Below, piece by piece: positions 8,835 to 17,372 of a stretch of 42,943 bases of DNA (position 1 is its first letter; each line of letters starts with the position of its first letter). The notes beneath the pieces were generated by a model. It was not told the DNA's origin. It saw only the letters and a list, made by a program, of their open reading frames with translations, and searched no databases. The position numbers and the translations under genes are program-made. Origin of the DNA: an uncultured Alphaproteobacteria bacterium (lineage in GTDB: Bacteria; Pseudomonadota; Alphaproteobacteria; HIMB59; GCA-002718135); the NCBI GenBank assembly GCA_902567135.1, contig CACFLO010000008.1, forward strand, positions 1 through 42,943, in the 5' to 3' direction.

Positions 8835-9938
8835 ATGACAATTGTTAACTCTTGGAATGAATGGGATACCTTGAAGCATGTTATTGTAGGTACAGTAGAA
8901 AATTCAAATGTACCACCAATGGAACCCGCATTGGAACCAAAAATAAGTAAAGAAAGTGGGATGGCCGGTTCACACGGTCCAAGAAATTCAGAGTCAATTG
9001 ATAAAGCAAACATTCAACTTACTAATTTTGTAAAAATTTTAGAGTCTCACGAAGTGCAAGTTGATCGCCCAACTCCTATAGATTTTACAAAAGCAATCTC
9101 TACACCTGATTGGAAAAACGATGGTCAATTTGGATCAATGCCACCTAGAGATGTGATCTTAACTGTTGGTAATGAAATGCTAGAAGCGCCAATGTCTTAT
9201 AGATGTAGGTGGTTTGAATATCTTGCTTACAGACCATTACTTGAAAAATACTATGATGAAGATCCAAATATGCGATGGGAGTCAGCTCCCAAGCCACGTC
9301 TTACATCTAAAACTTATAAAGCAAATTATTTACCTGAAGGTATAACTGAAGAAGACAGATATAAAAAAATTGAAGACAGAGATATGATTTTAACTGAACA
9401 AGAACCTCTTTTTGATGCAGCTGAAATTCTACGCTTTGGAAAAGATTTATTTTATCATAATAATTTTACTTCAAATTTAAAGGGTTTGAATTGGTTAAGA
9501 AGACATTTTCCTAATCATCGAGTTCATCAAATAAATTTACCAGGAGAATTAATTCCTACTCATATTGATGCATGTTTTACACCCATTAAACCTGGCGTAA
9601 TAATTATCAATCCAAATAGAAAAATATCTCAAGAGCAAAGAAAAATATTTGATGACAATAAATGGGAAATTCATGCTGCGGCACCTTCTGTACATAATAC
9701 CCCTCCACCAATGTGCTATTCAACAATTTGGTTGTCAATGAATGTATTAATTTTAAATCCTACAACTATTTGTGTAGAAGCAAGTGAAGAAAAAATGATT
9801 AAACAAATGGAAAGCTTTGGTATGAATGTTATCCCGGTTCCTTTTCGTGATGTCTATGCTTTTGGAGGCAGTCTTCATTGTGCAACTACAGATGTTTATA
9901 GAGATGGTGATTGTGAAGATTACTTTCCAAATCAATAA
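8835..9938 (+). CDS. Glycine amidinotransferase-like enzyme
   Basis: Amidinotransferase (AGAT/StrB family) expected to move the amidino group of arginine to an amine, releasing ornithine. All catalytic residues are recognisable: Asp106 (PPRD), Asp194 (PLFDAAE), His243 (THIDACF) and nucleophile Cys349 (GGSLHCATTDVYR). Length (367 aa) fits bacterial family members. It opens a tight operon: the stop overlaps the eutA start (TAATG). It is not one of the known ectoine catabolic genes, so its acceptor amine is unknown. Glycine, a diamine such as diaminobutyrate, or an inosamine are all conceivable. Confidence 0.85.
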   Translation: MTIVNSWNEWDTLKHVIVGTVENSNVPPMEPALEPKISKESGMAGSHGPRNSESIDKANIQLTNFVKILESHEVQVDRPTPIDFTKAISTPDWKNDGQFGSMPPRDVILTVGNEMLEAPMSYRCRWFEYLAYRPLLEKYYDEDPNMRWESAPKPRLTSKTYKANYLPEGITEEDRYKKIEDRDMILTEQEPLFDAAEILRFGKDLFYHNNFTSNLKGLNWLRRHFPNHRVHQINLPGELIPTHIDACFTPIKPGVIIINPNRKISQEQRKIFDDNKWEIHAAAPSVHNTPPPMCYSTIWLSMNVLILNPTTICVEASEEKMIKQMESFGMNVIPVPFRDVYAFGGSLHCATTDVYRDGDCEDYFPNQ

Positions 9939-10690
9939 TGAATAATTTTAAACAAAACGATTTAAAGCCGATTATCCAAAATACAACCAATCCCAGAGTT
10001 GGTGTTATTACTCTTTCAACTGATTTTACAATAGAGCAAGATTTTAGAAAAATATGCCATTCTCTTCCCATAGATATATTTTTTAACAGAATACCTTTTA
10101 TTAACCCCTTAAATCATGAAAATTATTTAAAAATGGCAGAACATATACCTGAGGTATCTCAACAAATTTTACCTGGAGAAAAAATTGATGTTATTGCATA
10201 TGGTTGTACTTCAGGGACTATTGCAATAGGGGAAGAACATATATCTAGTCAGGTTCAGAGATCAAAACCTGAAGCAAAAGTTACAACACCTATCACAGCT
10301 TCATTAAAGGCATTTAAAAAATTAAATTTAAAAAATATAGCAGTGCTAACGCCATATCCTAAAGATGTTAATGTAACAGTTTTTGACTATTTAAGTAAAA
10401 GTAACTTAACAATAGATTCTTTTAATTCTTTTAATTTAAATTATGACTCTGAGATTGCCCAAGTAAGTTTAGAAAGTTTAAAAGAAAGCATAGCAAAAAT
10501 AAATTTAGATAATGTTGACGGATTATTTGTTTCTTGTACGGCTCTTAAAATTGTTGATATCCTTGATGAAGTTGAAAAAAAATTTAATACAACTGTAATT
10601 TCTAGCAATCAGGCAATAATATGGGATTGCTTACAATTGTTAGATATGAATGTTAAAATCTCAGGTTATGGAAAATTATTTAACAGTTAG
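9938..10690 (+). CDS. eutA: EutA-like Asp/Glu-racemase/arylmalonate decarboxylase family protein
   Basis: Member of the Asp/Glu/hydantoin racemase superfamily with the paired active-site cysteines Cys90 (AYGCTSGT) and Cys200 (VSCTAL). The sequence and its position directly before eutB and eutC identify it as EutA of hydroxyectoine utilisation; the exact reaction of EutA is not firmly settled in the literature I know. 250 aa, cytoplasmic. It starts on the last base of the amidinotransferase stop and is followed with no gap by eutB, so it belongs to one transcript. Confidence 0.85.
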   Translation: MNNFKQNDLKPIIQNTTNPRVGVITLSTDFTIEQDFRKICHSLPIDIFFNRIPFINPLNHENYLKMAEHIPEVSQQILPGEKIDVIAYGCTSGTIAIGEEHISSQVQRSKPEAKVTTPITASLKAFKKLNLKNIAVLTPYPKDVNVTVFDYLSKSNLTIDSFNSFNLNYDSEIAQVSLESLKESIAKINLDNVDGLFVSCTALKIVDILDEVEKKFNTTVISSNQAIIWDCLQLLDMNVKISGYGKLFNS

Positions 10691-11641
10691 ATGATTTCAT
10701 TAGATAAAATTAAAGAGGCACATAAAAAAATTTCACCTCATATTAATTATACACCGTTAATTTACTCAGATTTTTTATCTAAAAATAGAACTGTAAAATT
10801 AAAATTAGAATCACTGCAAAAAACTGGATCATTTAAATTAAGAGGGGCACTTAATAAATTACTATCACTTTCTGATCATGAAAAAAGCAAAGGAGTGATA
10901 GCTGTTTCGACAGGTAACCATGGCAAGGGAGTAGCTTATGCTGCAAGTTTATTAGGTGTCAAATCAACTATTTATATGTCTTCTATGGTTCCAGAATACA
11001 GAAAATTAGCAATAGAAGCTTTAGGAGCTAATGTAGAAATAGTAGGTCAAAATAGTGATGAAGCAGATTTATATGCAAGAAACATTTCAGAAAAAGAAAA
11101 TATAACTCTTATACATCCATTCGATGATGAGGATATAATCATAGGTCAGGGAACTACAGGTCTAGAAATGATAAATGATTTTCCTGAAGTTGATACAGTA
11201 ATTATTCCAACCTCAGGTGGAGGTTTGATTGGTGGAATTGCACTTGCATTAAAATTACAAAAACCTAGCATTAAAGTAATTGCTGTTTCAATGGAAAGAG
11301 GACCTTCAATGTATGAAAGTCTTAAACAAGGGAAGCCAGTAGATGTAGAGGAATTAGAAACACTTGCTGATTGTTTGGGAGGAAGCATAGGTTTGAATAA
11401 TAAATTTACGTTTGATATAGCTAAGGAAACAATAGATGATTTTGTACTAGTTAATGAAGATAAGATAGCTGAAGGTATAAAATTAAATTTTACTGAACAT
11501 AGAATAGTATCTGAAGGAGCAGCAGCAACTAGTGTTATGGTCGCAAAAGATAATTTATCATCTCATCTTGGCAAAAATATTATATGCCTAATTTGTGGAG
11601 GTAATATTGAGAAAAATTTATTTAAAAAAATAATTTCATGA
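10691..11641 (+). CDS. eutB: EutB, threonine dehydratase-like PLP enzyme of hydroxyectoine utilisation
   Basis: Fold-type-II PLP enzyme related to threonine/serine ammonia-lyases. The PLP lysine is Lys49 in TGSFKLRGA, the substrate loop STGNHG is at 73-78 and the phosphate-binding loop SGGGL at 175-179. Length 316 aa, without the C-terminal ACT domain of biosynthetic IlvA. Between eutA and eutC it is best read as EutB, thought to remove the hydroxyl and an amino group from a hydroxylated diaminobutyrate intermediate. Its stop overlaps the eutC start by 4 bases (ATGA). Confidence 0.86.
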   Translation: MISLDKIKEAHKKISPHINYTPLIYSDFLSKNRTVKLKLESLQKTGSFKLRGALNKLLSLSDHEKSKGVIAVSTGNHGKGVAYAASLLGVKSTIYMSSMVPEYRKLAIEALGANVEIVGQNSDEADLYARNISEKENITLIHPFDDEDIIIGQGTTGLEMINDFPEVDTVIIPTSGGGLIGGIALALKLQKPSIKVIAVSMERGPSMYESLKQGKPVDVEELETLADCLGGSIGLNNKFTFDIAKETIDDFVLVNEDKIAEGIKLNFTEHRIVSEGAAATSVMVAKDNLSSHLGKNIICLICGGNIEKNLFKKIIS

Positions 11642-12621
11642 CATTAGTATTAACTTCTAGTGAAATAAAAAAATGTGTTCAGTTAAATGGACAACTTATT
11701 CCTATAATTGAAGACGCTTTTAAAAGTTTAGCTTTGGGAAAAACGACAATGCCCCCAATCCTTCGTCTTGATATCGAAAAATATCATGGAGAATCTGATG
11801 TTAAGGCTGCTTATATAGATGGACTAGATAGTTATGCTATTAAGGTTGCATCAGGTTTTTTTAATAATCCAAATCTAGGTCTTCCATCTAGTAATGGTTT
11901 AATGATTTTATTAGATTCAAAAACTGGTATGTTAAAATCTGTTTTGTTGGATAAAGGATATTTAACAGATGTACGAACAGCTATAGCAGGTGCAATCGCA
12001 GCAAAACATTTATCAAATCCAGAATCATCAAATGTAGGAATTATTGGAGCAGGTATTCAGGCAAAGATGCAGCTAGAAGCTTTATTATTAGTTAGAAATA
12101 TTAAGACAGCTTATATTTGGTCGAGAGATTCTAAAAAAACAAATACATTTGTTAAAAATATTAAAGATAAAATAAATATCAAAATTATTGCATGCGAATC
12201 TCCTGAACAAACTGTTAATTTATCTGAAATTCTCATAACTTGTACGCCTAGTAAATCGCCTATTATTAAATCAGAATGGTTGAAAAAAGGTTTGCATATT
12301 ACTGCAATGGGATCAGATGCTGAGATGAAAAATGAATTGGATCCCAAAATTATTAAAGATTGTGATTATTATATTCCTGATAGCCAATCTCAAACTTCTA
12401 TTTTAGGAGAATTAAATCATGCAATTAAAGCAGGTTTAGTAAGTGCAGAAAAAAAATATAATGAACTTGGGTCAGTAATTATTAATTCAAATTTAGGCAG
12501 AAGAAATATTAATGATGTTACAGTTGCTGACTTAACTGGAACTGGAGTTCAGGACACAGCAATAGCAAGGCATACATATAAAATATCAGCAGATAAAGGT
12601 TTTGGAATAATTATAGAGTAA
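11638..12621 (+). CDS. eutC: EutC, ornithine cyclodeaminase/mu-crystallin family
   Basis: NAD(P)-binding enzyme of the ornithine cyclodeaminase/ketimine reductase family (327 aa). The nucleotide-binding motif IIGAGIQAKMQ is at 135-145 and the conserved segment DVRTAIAGAIAAKHL at 111-125. In eut operons EutC acts downstream of EutB. Family relatives also reduce cyclic imines (pyrroline-2-carboxylate) or convert ornithine to proline, which is relevant because the operon also has an amidinotransferase (ornithine source) and a hydroxyproline dehydratase candidate. Translationally coupled to eutB. Confidence 0.84.
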   Translation: MTLVLTSSEIKKCVQLNGQLIPIIEDAFKSLALGKTTMPPILRLDIEKYHGESDVKAAYIDGLDSYAIKVASGFFNNPNLGLPSSNGLMILLDSKTGMLKSVLLDKGYLTDVRTAIAGAIAAKHLSNPESSNVGIIGAGIQAKMQLEALLLVRNIKTAYIWSRDSKKTNTFVKNIKDKINIKIIACESPEQTVNLSEILITCTPSKSPIIKSEWLKKGLHITAMGSDAEMKNELDPKIIKDCDYYIPDSQSQTSILGELNHAIKAGLVSAEKKYNELGSVIINSNLGRRNINDVTVADLTGTGVQDTAIARHTYKISADKGFGIIIE

Positions 12622-12623
12622 TA

Positions 12624-14906
12624 ATGTCAAAGTATATTAGTACACATTGGGGAACATATAAAGTTAATCAAGATAAAGAAAATAATATCTCATTAGATTA
12701 TTGGGAAAAAGACTCTTATCCAACAAGATTTGGATTAAGTTTAACTGAAGCAGCAACTGATCATTTAAGAATAAAACAACCATATATTAGAAAAGGTTGG
12801 TTAAAGAATAAAGGTAAGAGTGATATTGACAGAGGAAAAGATACCTTTGTCCCTATGTCTTGGGATGAAAGCTTGGATATTGCTGCTAATGAACTTTTAA
12901 AAACAAAAAATAATTTTGGCAATTCTTCAATTTATGCAGGTTCTTATGGTTGGGCTAGTGCCGGAAGATTCCATCATGCAAAAAGTCAAGTTAACCGTTT
13001 TTTTAATCATTTTGGGGGCTTTAGTTCTTCATATCAAAGTTATTCTTATGCTGCAGCTCAAACAATCCTACCTCATATTATTGGTTTAGATCTTTATTCA
13101 ACTTTAGACGAACATAATTCATGGAATGCTTTATCAGACAATTGTGAACTCATGGTTATGTTTGGAGGCATGCCTCTAAAAAATTCCAAAGTTTCATCAG
13201 GAGGAGTTGGAAAACACTCAACACAAGAAGGTATGAAAAAATGTGTATTAGGTGGAACAAAATTTATAAACATTAGTCCTTTAAAAAATGACTCTCCAGA
13301 ATTTTTAAACGCTGAACATATTGCTATAAGACCAAATACAGATACAGCGCTGATGTTAAGTCTTGCTTACATTCTGATTACAAATAATTCATATGATAAA
13401 GATTTTATAAATAAATATACAGTAGGTTTTGATAGTTTTGCATCATATGTATTGGGTAAAAAAAATAATGCTCCTTGTACACCAGAATGGGCATCAAATA
13501 TTACTAACATACCGATTAAAAAAATTAAAAACTTAGCTGAAAAATTAATCACAAAAAAAACTATGATTTCTATGTCTTGGAGTTTGCAAAGAGCATCAAG
13601 AGGAGAGCAACCATTATGGATGGGTATTACTCTTGCATGTATGATTGGTCAGATTGGAACAGCAGGTGGAGGATTTGGTTTTGGTTACTCTGCGGTAAAT
13701 AGTACAGGTGATTCATTTACTAAAATACCATGGAAAAGTCTTCCACAAGGTAAAAATAATATTAAAGATTTCATTCCTGTTGCAAGAATAACGGACATGC
13801 TTGAAAAGCCTGGTGAAACTTTTGATTATGATGGTCAGAAATTGAAATATCCAGATATAAAATTAGTTTATTGGGCTGGAGGTAATCCATTCCATCATCA
13901 TCAAGACTTAAATAGATTAGTAAAAGCATGGCAACATCCTAATACTATAATTGTTAATGAAATATGGTGGAATGCTCAAGCAAGACATGCTGATATTATT
14001 TTTCCAGCTAATACTGCTTTAGAAAGAAATGATTTAATGCTTAATCCAAGAGATCCAACAATAGTTGCTAATAAAAAATCCATAGACTCTTTTGCTAATT
14101 CTAAAAGTGATTATGAAATTTTTTCAGGACTTGCAAATAGATTGGGATTTGAATCGACTTTTACTGACAACAAAAATGAAATGGAATGGATTGAATTTCT
14201 TTGGGAAGAAAGTAAAAATATTGCTAAAGATTTTAAAATAAACTTACCTGATTTTAAGAAATTTTGGGCAAATGGATTTTATGAGGTTCCCTGTCCAGAT
14301 AAAAAGAAAATTATGTTAGAAAATTTTAGAAATGATCCAGAAAACTTTCCATTAAAGACCCCTTCTGGCAAAATTGAAATTTCTTCCGATACTATTGAAA
14401 GCTTTCAATTAAAAGATTGCTTATCTCATCCAAGTTGGTTTGAGCCGTATGAGTGGTTAGGAAAAATAAATAAGTATACTCTACATCTGATATCAAACCA
14501 ACCAACTCATCGTTTACATGGTCAACTTGATAATGCTTCAGATAGTAGAAAAAGTAAAATCAAAGATAGGGAGCCGGTATTAATTAATTCATTGGATGCA
14601 AATAAACGATCAATTAAAGATGATGATATAGTTATGCTTTATAATGATAGAGGAAAGGTTTTGGCAGGAGCTATTCTATCTGAAGATGTTATGCCAGGGG
14701 TAGTAGTTTTGTCTACTGGGGCTTGGTTTGACCCTAATTATAATTTGAATACAGAAGTACACGGAAATCCCAATGTTCTAACAAATGATGTTGGAACTTC
14801 ATCTCTTGGTCAAGGTCCTACCTCTCATACAACTTTAATAGAAATTAAAAAAGCAAGCAAAGAAGAAATTGCTGATGTTATGATTTTTAATAGTTTAAGT
14901 TTTTAA
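12624..14906 (+). CDS. Molybdopterin oxidoreductase, DMSO/biotin-sulfoxide reductase (BisC) family
   Basis: Large catalytic subunit (760 aa) binding bis-molybdopterin guanine dinucleotide. The metal-ligand region SYGWASAGR places Ser112 as the Mo ligand, as in DMSO, TMAO and biotin sulfoxide reductases. There is no N-terminal Cys cluster for an iron-sulfur centre and no twin-arginine signal peptide, so a soluble cytoplasmic enzyme of BisC type is likely. Other MopB landmarks are the segment GGNPFHHHQDLNRL near 419 and the C-terminal MGD domain (ISNQPTHRLHGQL near 625). It begins two bases after eutC in the same operon. Its substrate is unknown. Confidence 0.85.
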   Translation: MSKYISTHWGTYKVNQDKENNISLDYWEKDSYPTRFGLSLTEAATDHLRIKQPYIRKGWLKNKGKSDIDRGKDTFVPMSWDESLDIAANELLKTKNNFGNSSIYAGSYGWASAGRFHHAKSQVNRFFNHFGGFSSSYQSYSYAAAQTILPHIIGLDLYSTLDEHNSWNALSDNCELMVMFGGMPLKNSKVSSGGVGKHSTQEGMKKCVLGGTKFINISPLKNDSPEFLNAEHIAIRPNTDTALMLSLAYILITNNSYDKDFINKYTVGFDSFASYVLGKKNNAPCTPEWASNITNIPIKKIKNLAEKLITKKTMISMSWSLQRASRGEQPLWMGITLACMIGQIGTAGGGFGFGYSAVNSTGDSFTKIPWKSLPQGKNNIKDFIPVARITDMLEKPGETFDYDGQKLKYPDIKLVYWAGGNPFHHHQDLNRLVKAWQHPNTIIVNEIWWNAQARHADIIFPANTALERNDLMLNPRDPTIVANKKSIDSFANSKSDYEIFSGLANRLGFESTFTDNKNEMEWIEFLWEESKNIAKDFKINLPDFKKFWANGFYEVPCPDKKKIMLENFRNDPENFPLKTPSGKIEISSDTIESFQLKDCLSHPSWFEPYEWLGKINKYTLHLISNQPTHRLHGQLDNASDSRKSKIKDREPVLINSLDANKRSIKDDDIVMLYNDRGKVLAGAILSEDVMPGVVVLSTGAWFDPNYNLNTEVHGNPNVLTNDVGTSSLGQGPTSHTTLIEIKKASKEEIADVMIFNSLSF

Positions 14907-14952
14907 AGAAAATACTTGATCTTAGTCTATTATTACTTACAAAACTTATTTT

Positions 14953-15717
14953 ATGGATAATATTATTACATTTGATAAGGTTTCAAAATCTTTTGGTGAG
15001 TTGAAAGTGCTAGACCAATTAAATTTAGAAGTAAAAGATGGTGAAAAATTAGCTCTGATTGGTCCAAGTGGTTCTGGCAAAACGACAATCTTAAGAATTT
15101 TAATGACATTGGAGACAATAGATAGCGGTTTTGTATCTGTTAATAATGAGTATTTATGGCATGAAAAAATTAATGATAAAGTAGTTCCTGCAACTGATAA
15201 ACATTTACAAAAAATGCGTGATCAGATTGGGATGGTTTTTCAACAATTCAATTTATTTCCTCACTTAACAGCTATAGAAAATGTTAAGCAACCTCAAATT
15301 TTAGTTAAAAAGAAAAATGAAAGTGAAGCAAAAGAAAAAGCAGAACATCTATTTAACATGATTGGATTAAGTGATAAAATCGATCATTATCCTCATCAGT
15401 TATCGGGTGGTCAGCAACAAAGAGTTGCAATTGCAAGGGCTTTAGCGATGGATCCTAAAATAATGTTATTTGATGAAGTAACATCTGCATTAGATCCTGA
15501 GCTAGTGGATGAAGTGTTGGCAGTTTTAAGAAAATTAGCTGCAGACTCGGATACAACTATGTTAACAGTCACACATGAGATGAATTTTGCTCAAGATTTT
15601 GCTGATAGAGTCCTATTTTTTGATGCTGGTCAGATTGTAGAGTCAGGCTCTCCTAAAGATTTATTTTCAAATCCAAGAGAAGAGAGAACTAAGTCTTTCT
15701 TACGTAAATTTATATAG
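14953..15717 (+). CDS. ehuA: Ectoine/hydroxyectoine ABC transporter ATPase EhuA
   Basis: ATP-binding subunit of a polar amino acid/ectoine importer (254 aa). Walker A GPSGSGKTT (37-45), signature LSGGQQQR (150-157) and Walker B MLFDE (171-175) are intact. Assignment to Ehu rests on the adjacent ehuB, ehuC and ehuD and on the eut genes; the ATPase alone would only be called GlnQ-like. It has the 10-15 residue insertion before the Q-loop (HEKINDKVVPATDKHL) seen in this subfamily. A 46-base spacer separates it from the molybdoenzyme gene. Confidence 0.88.
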   Translation: MDNIITFDKVSKSFGELKVLDQLNLEVKDGEKLALIGPSGSGKTTILRILMTLETIDSGFVSVNNEYLWHEKINDKVVPATDKHLQKMRDQIGMVFQQFNLFPHLTAIENVKQPQILVKKKNESEAKEKAEHLFNMIGLSDKIDHYPHQLSGGQQQRVAIARALAMDPKIMLFDEVTSALDPELVDEVLAVLRKLAADSDTTMLTVTHEMNFAQDFADRVLFFDAGQIVESGSPKDLFSNPREERTKSFLRKFI

Positions 15718-15795
15718 TTTAAGAATTCTTTTCCTTTTTAAAGGTTGTATTTATTATCAATGTCTGATTAAGTTTTTTTATATTTAATCAAATAC

Positions 15796-15802
15796 AAGGA
15801 GG
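15796..15802 (+). promoter_or_regulatory. Strong ribosome binding site of ehuB
   Basis: AAGGAGG with 5 bases to the ATG at 15808. Most genes here have weak or no Shine-Dalgarno sequence; full ones are kept mainly before transporter binding-protein and permease genes, consistent with high synthesis of the periplasmic binding protein. The 90-base spacer (15718-15807) upstream also holds a 10-base perfect palindrome AAGAATTCTT at 15721-15730. Confidence 0.7.
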
Positions 15803-15807
15803 ATAAA

Positions 15808-16650
15808 ATGAAAAAACTAGCTTTATTTTTAATTAGTTTTGCAATTTTACTTGGTTCAGCAAAAACTTCATTTGCAGAATCTGATACTTTAAAAAGACTA
15901 AAAAAACAAGGATATGCAACTGTAGCTGTTGCAAATGAACCGCCATATAGTGATATCAAAACTGATGGTTATGTAACAGGTGCTGCTCCAGATGTAGCTC
16001 GTGCTGTTTTAAACATGTTAGGTGTACCTGATCTAAAAGCTGAAGTTATTATGTATGGTGCTATGATACCTGCGCTTCAAGCACGAAGAGTGGATATGGC
16101 TACATCAGGACTTTATATTAAACCTGATAGATGTGAGTCTATTATTTATTCTGAGCCTGATTTATGTGGTGCTGAAGCATTTGCAGTTCCTGTTGGCAAT
16201 CCAAATAACCTGCTAACATATGAGGACATAGCTGCACAACCTGATTTAAAAATGGTTACTTGTGCTGGATGTGCTGAAGAAAAATATGCTTTAGAAAGAG
16301 GCGTTTCAGCTGATCAGATAGTTTATTTTGATACACCTCCAAGTGGAATCAAAATGCTTCAACAAGGTAGAGTAGATGTATTTGCTCTTTCTGGTCTAGG
16401 CACACAAGATTTGTTAAATAAAACAAATGATCCTAATCTAGAATTAGTTATGCCTATTACTGGAGTTCCAATTGGATGTGCTGGTGCAGCATTCAACATG
16501 GATGATAAAGAGTTCAGAGCAGAATATAATATGGCATTAGCAAAACTTAAAGCTACTGGAGAGTTTGCGGCTATTATTGAACCATATGGTTTTTCAGCAG
16601 AAGCTACTGCTGGTGAGTCATATCTGACAAGATGTCCAGACGGAAAATAA
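15808..16650 (+). CDS. ehuB: Ectoine/hydroxyectoine-binding periplasmic protein EhuB
   Basis: Solute-binding protein of the Ehu importer (280 aa). A signal peptide (Lys3, hydrophobic 4-19, cleavage near AFA/ES around residue 24) precedes a type-2 binding fold. Segments ANEPPYSD (about 41-48), GAMIPALQARRVDMATSGLY and the C-terminal IIEPYGFSAEA closely resemble rhizobial EhuB as I recall it, including the aromatic ligand-cage positions. Four Cys in the mature part (for example CAGCAEEK) may form a disulfide. A strong terminator hairpin follows the stop. Confidence 0.9.
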   Translation: MKKLALFLISFAILLGSAKTSFAESDTLKRLKKQGYATVAVANEPPYSDIKTDGYVTGAAPDVARAVLNMLGVPDLKAEVIMYGAMIPALQARRVDMATSGLYIKPDRCESIIYSEPDLCGAEAFAVPVGNPNNLLTYEDIAAQPDLKMVTCAGCAEEKYALERGVSADQIVYFDTPPSGIKMLQQGRVDVFALSGLGTQDLLNKTNDPNLELVMPITGVPIGCAGAAFNMDDKEFRAEYNMALAKLKATGEFAAIIEPYGFSAEATAGESYLTRCPDGK

Positions 16651-16667
16651 ATTAAACTTTAAATTAT

Positions 16668-16701
16668 TTTGCCCTGTATTATTACAGGGCAAATTTTTTT
16701 T
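16668..16701 (+). terminator. Intrinsic terminator between ehuB and ehuC
   Basis: Stem GCCCTGTA (16671-16678) pairs perfectly with TACAGGGC (16683-16690) across loop TTAT, extended by TTT/AAA on each side to 11 bp, then an uninterrupted T run up to 16701. The next gene starts at 16702. Partial readthrough would give more binding protein than permease. Confidence 0.85.
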
Positions 16702-17370
16702 ATGAAAGAAGTTATAGCATTTTATCCAATCCTAATTGATGGCACAATTACGACAATTATTTTAACAGTTTTAAGTGCTATACTAGCGCTCGCGATTTCT
16801 TTTGTTGTGGGCCTATCTAGAATCTCAAAATTTAAAATTGTCAGAGTTTTAGCAATAATTTATTTAGAATTTTTTCGAGGTAGCTCTGCCCTTGTTCAAA
16901 TGTTTTTTATTTATTTTGTCTTACCGATGTGGGGAATTTATTTTGATGCTTTAACAGCTGGCGTTATTGCAATTGGTTGTAATCTTGGAGCATATGGATC
17001 AGAGGTAGTTAGAGGTGGTGTATTAGCTGTTGGCAAAGAACAACATGAGGCTTCATTGGCGCTAAATTATTCTCCTTACAAAAGGTATAGGCACGTTATT
17101 ATACCTCAGGCAATTCCTGTTATGATTCCTACGTTTGGAAATTTATTAATTGAACTTTTAAAATTAACTGCAGTAGCATCTCTTATAACTATTTCAGACT
17201 TAACATTTATGGCACACATAATTAGAGTTCAAACTGCTTTAACTTTAGAGCCCTTCTTAGTAATATTAGTTATTTATTTTATCATCGCTTCGATTTTAGT
17301 AAAAATTGTCGATATAATTGCTAAAAAATTTTCTAGGGGAAGAAATATTATGATTGCTGGAGAAAATTAG
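16702..17370 (+). CDS. ehuC: Ectoine/hydroxyectoine ABC transporter permease EhuC
   Basis: Inner-membrane permease of the polar amino acid (HAAT) type, about five helices, with the EAA loop EASLALNYSPYKRYRHVIIP that contacts EhuA. I start it at ATG 16702 (222 aa). The longer reading frame opening with TTG at 16669 would translate the terminator hairpin and adds only residues unlike the family. The start lies directly after the terminator T run, so no ordinary Shine-Dalgarno is available except AGGG inside the stem (16686-16689). ehuD follows after 2 bases. Confidence 0.88.
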   Translation: MKEVIAFYPILIDGTITTIILTVLSAILALAISFVVGLSRISKFKIVRVLAIIYLEFFRGSSALVQMFFIYFVLPMWGIYFDALTAGVIAIGCNLGAYGSEVVRGGVLAVGKEQHEASLALNYSPYKRYRHVIIPQAIPVMIPTFGNLLIELLKLTAVASLITISDLTFMAHIIRVQTALTLEPFLVILVIYFIIASILVKIVDIIAKKFSRGRNIMIAGEN

Positions 17371-17372
17371 AG

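Noticed and set aside
15731-15744. CCTTTTTAAAGG as a terminator after ehuA
   Set aside because: The arms leave only a 2-base loop and no T run follows, so it cannot form a standard terminator hairpin.
16669-16701. TTG start giving an 11-residue longer EhuC
   Set aside because: The added codons are the terminator hairpin itself and the residues do not resemble permease N-termini; ATG 16702 is better.
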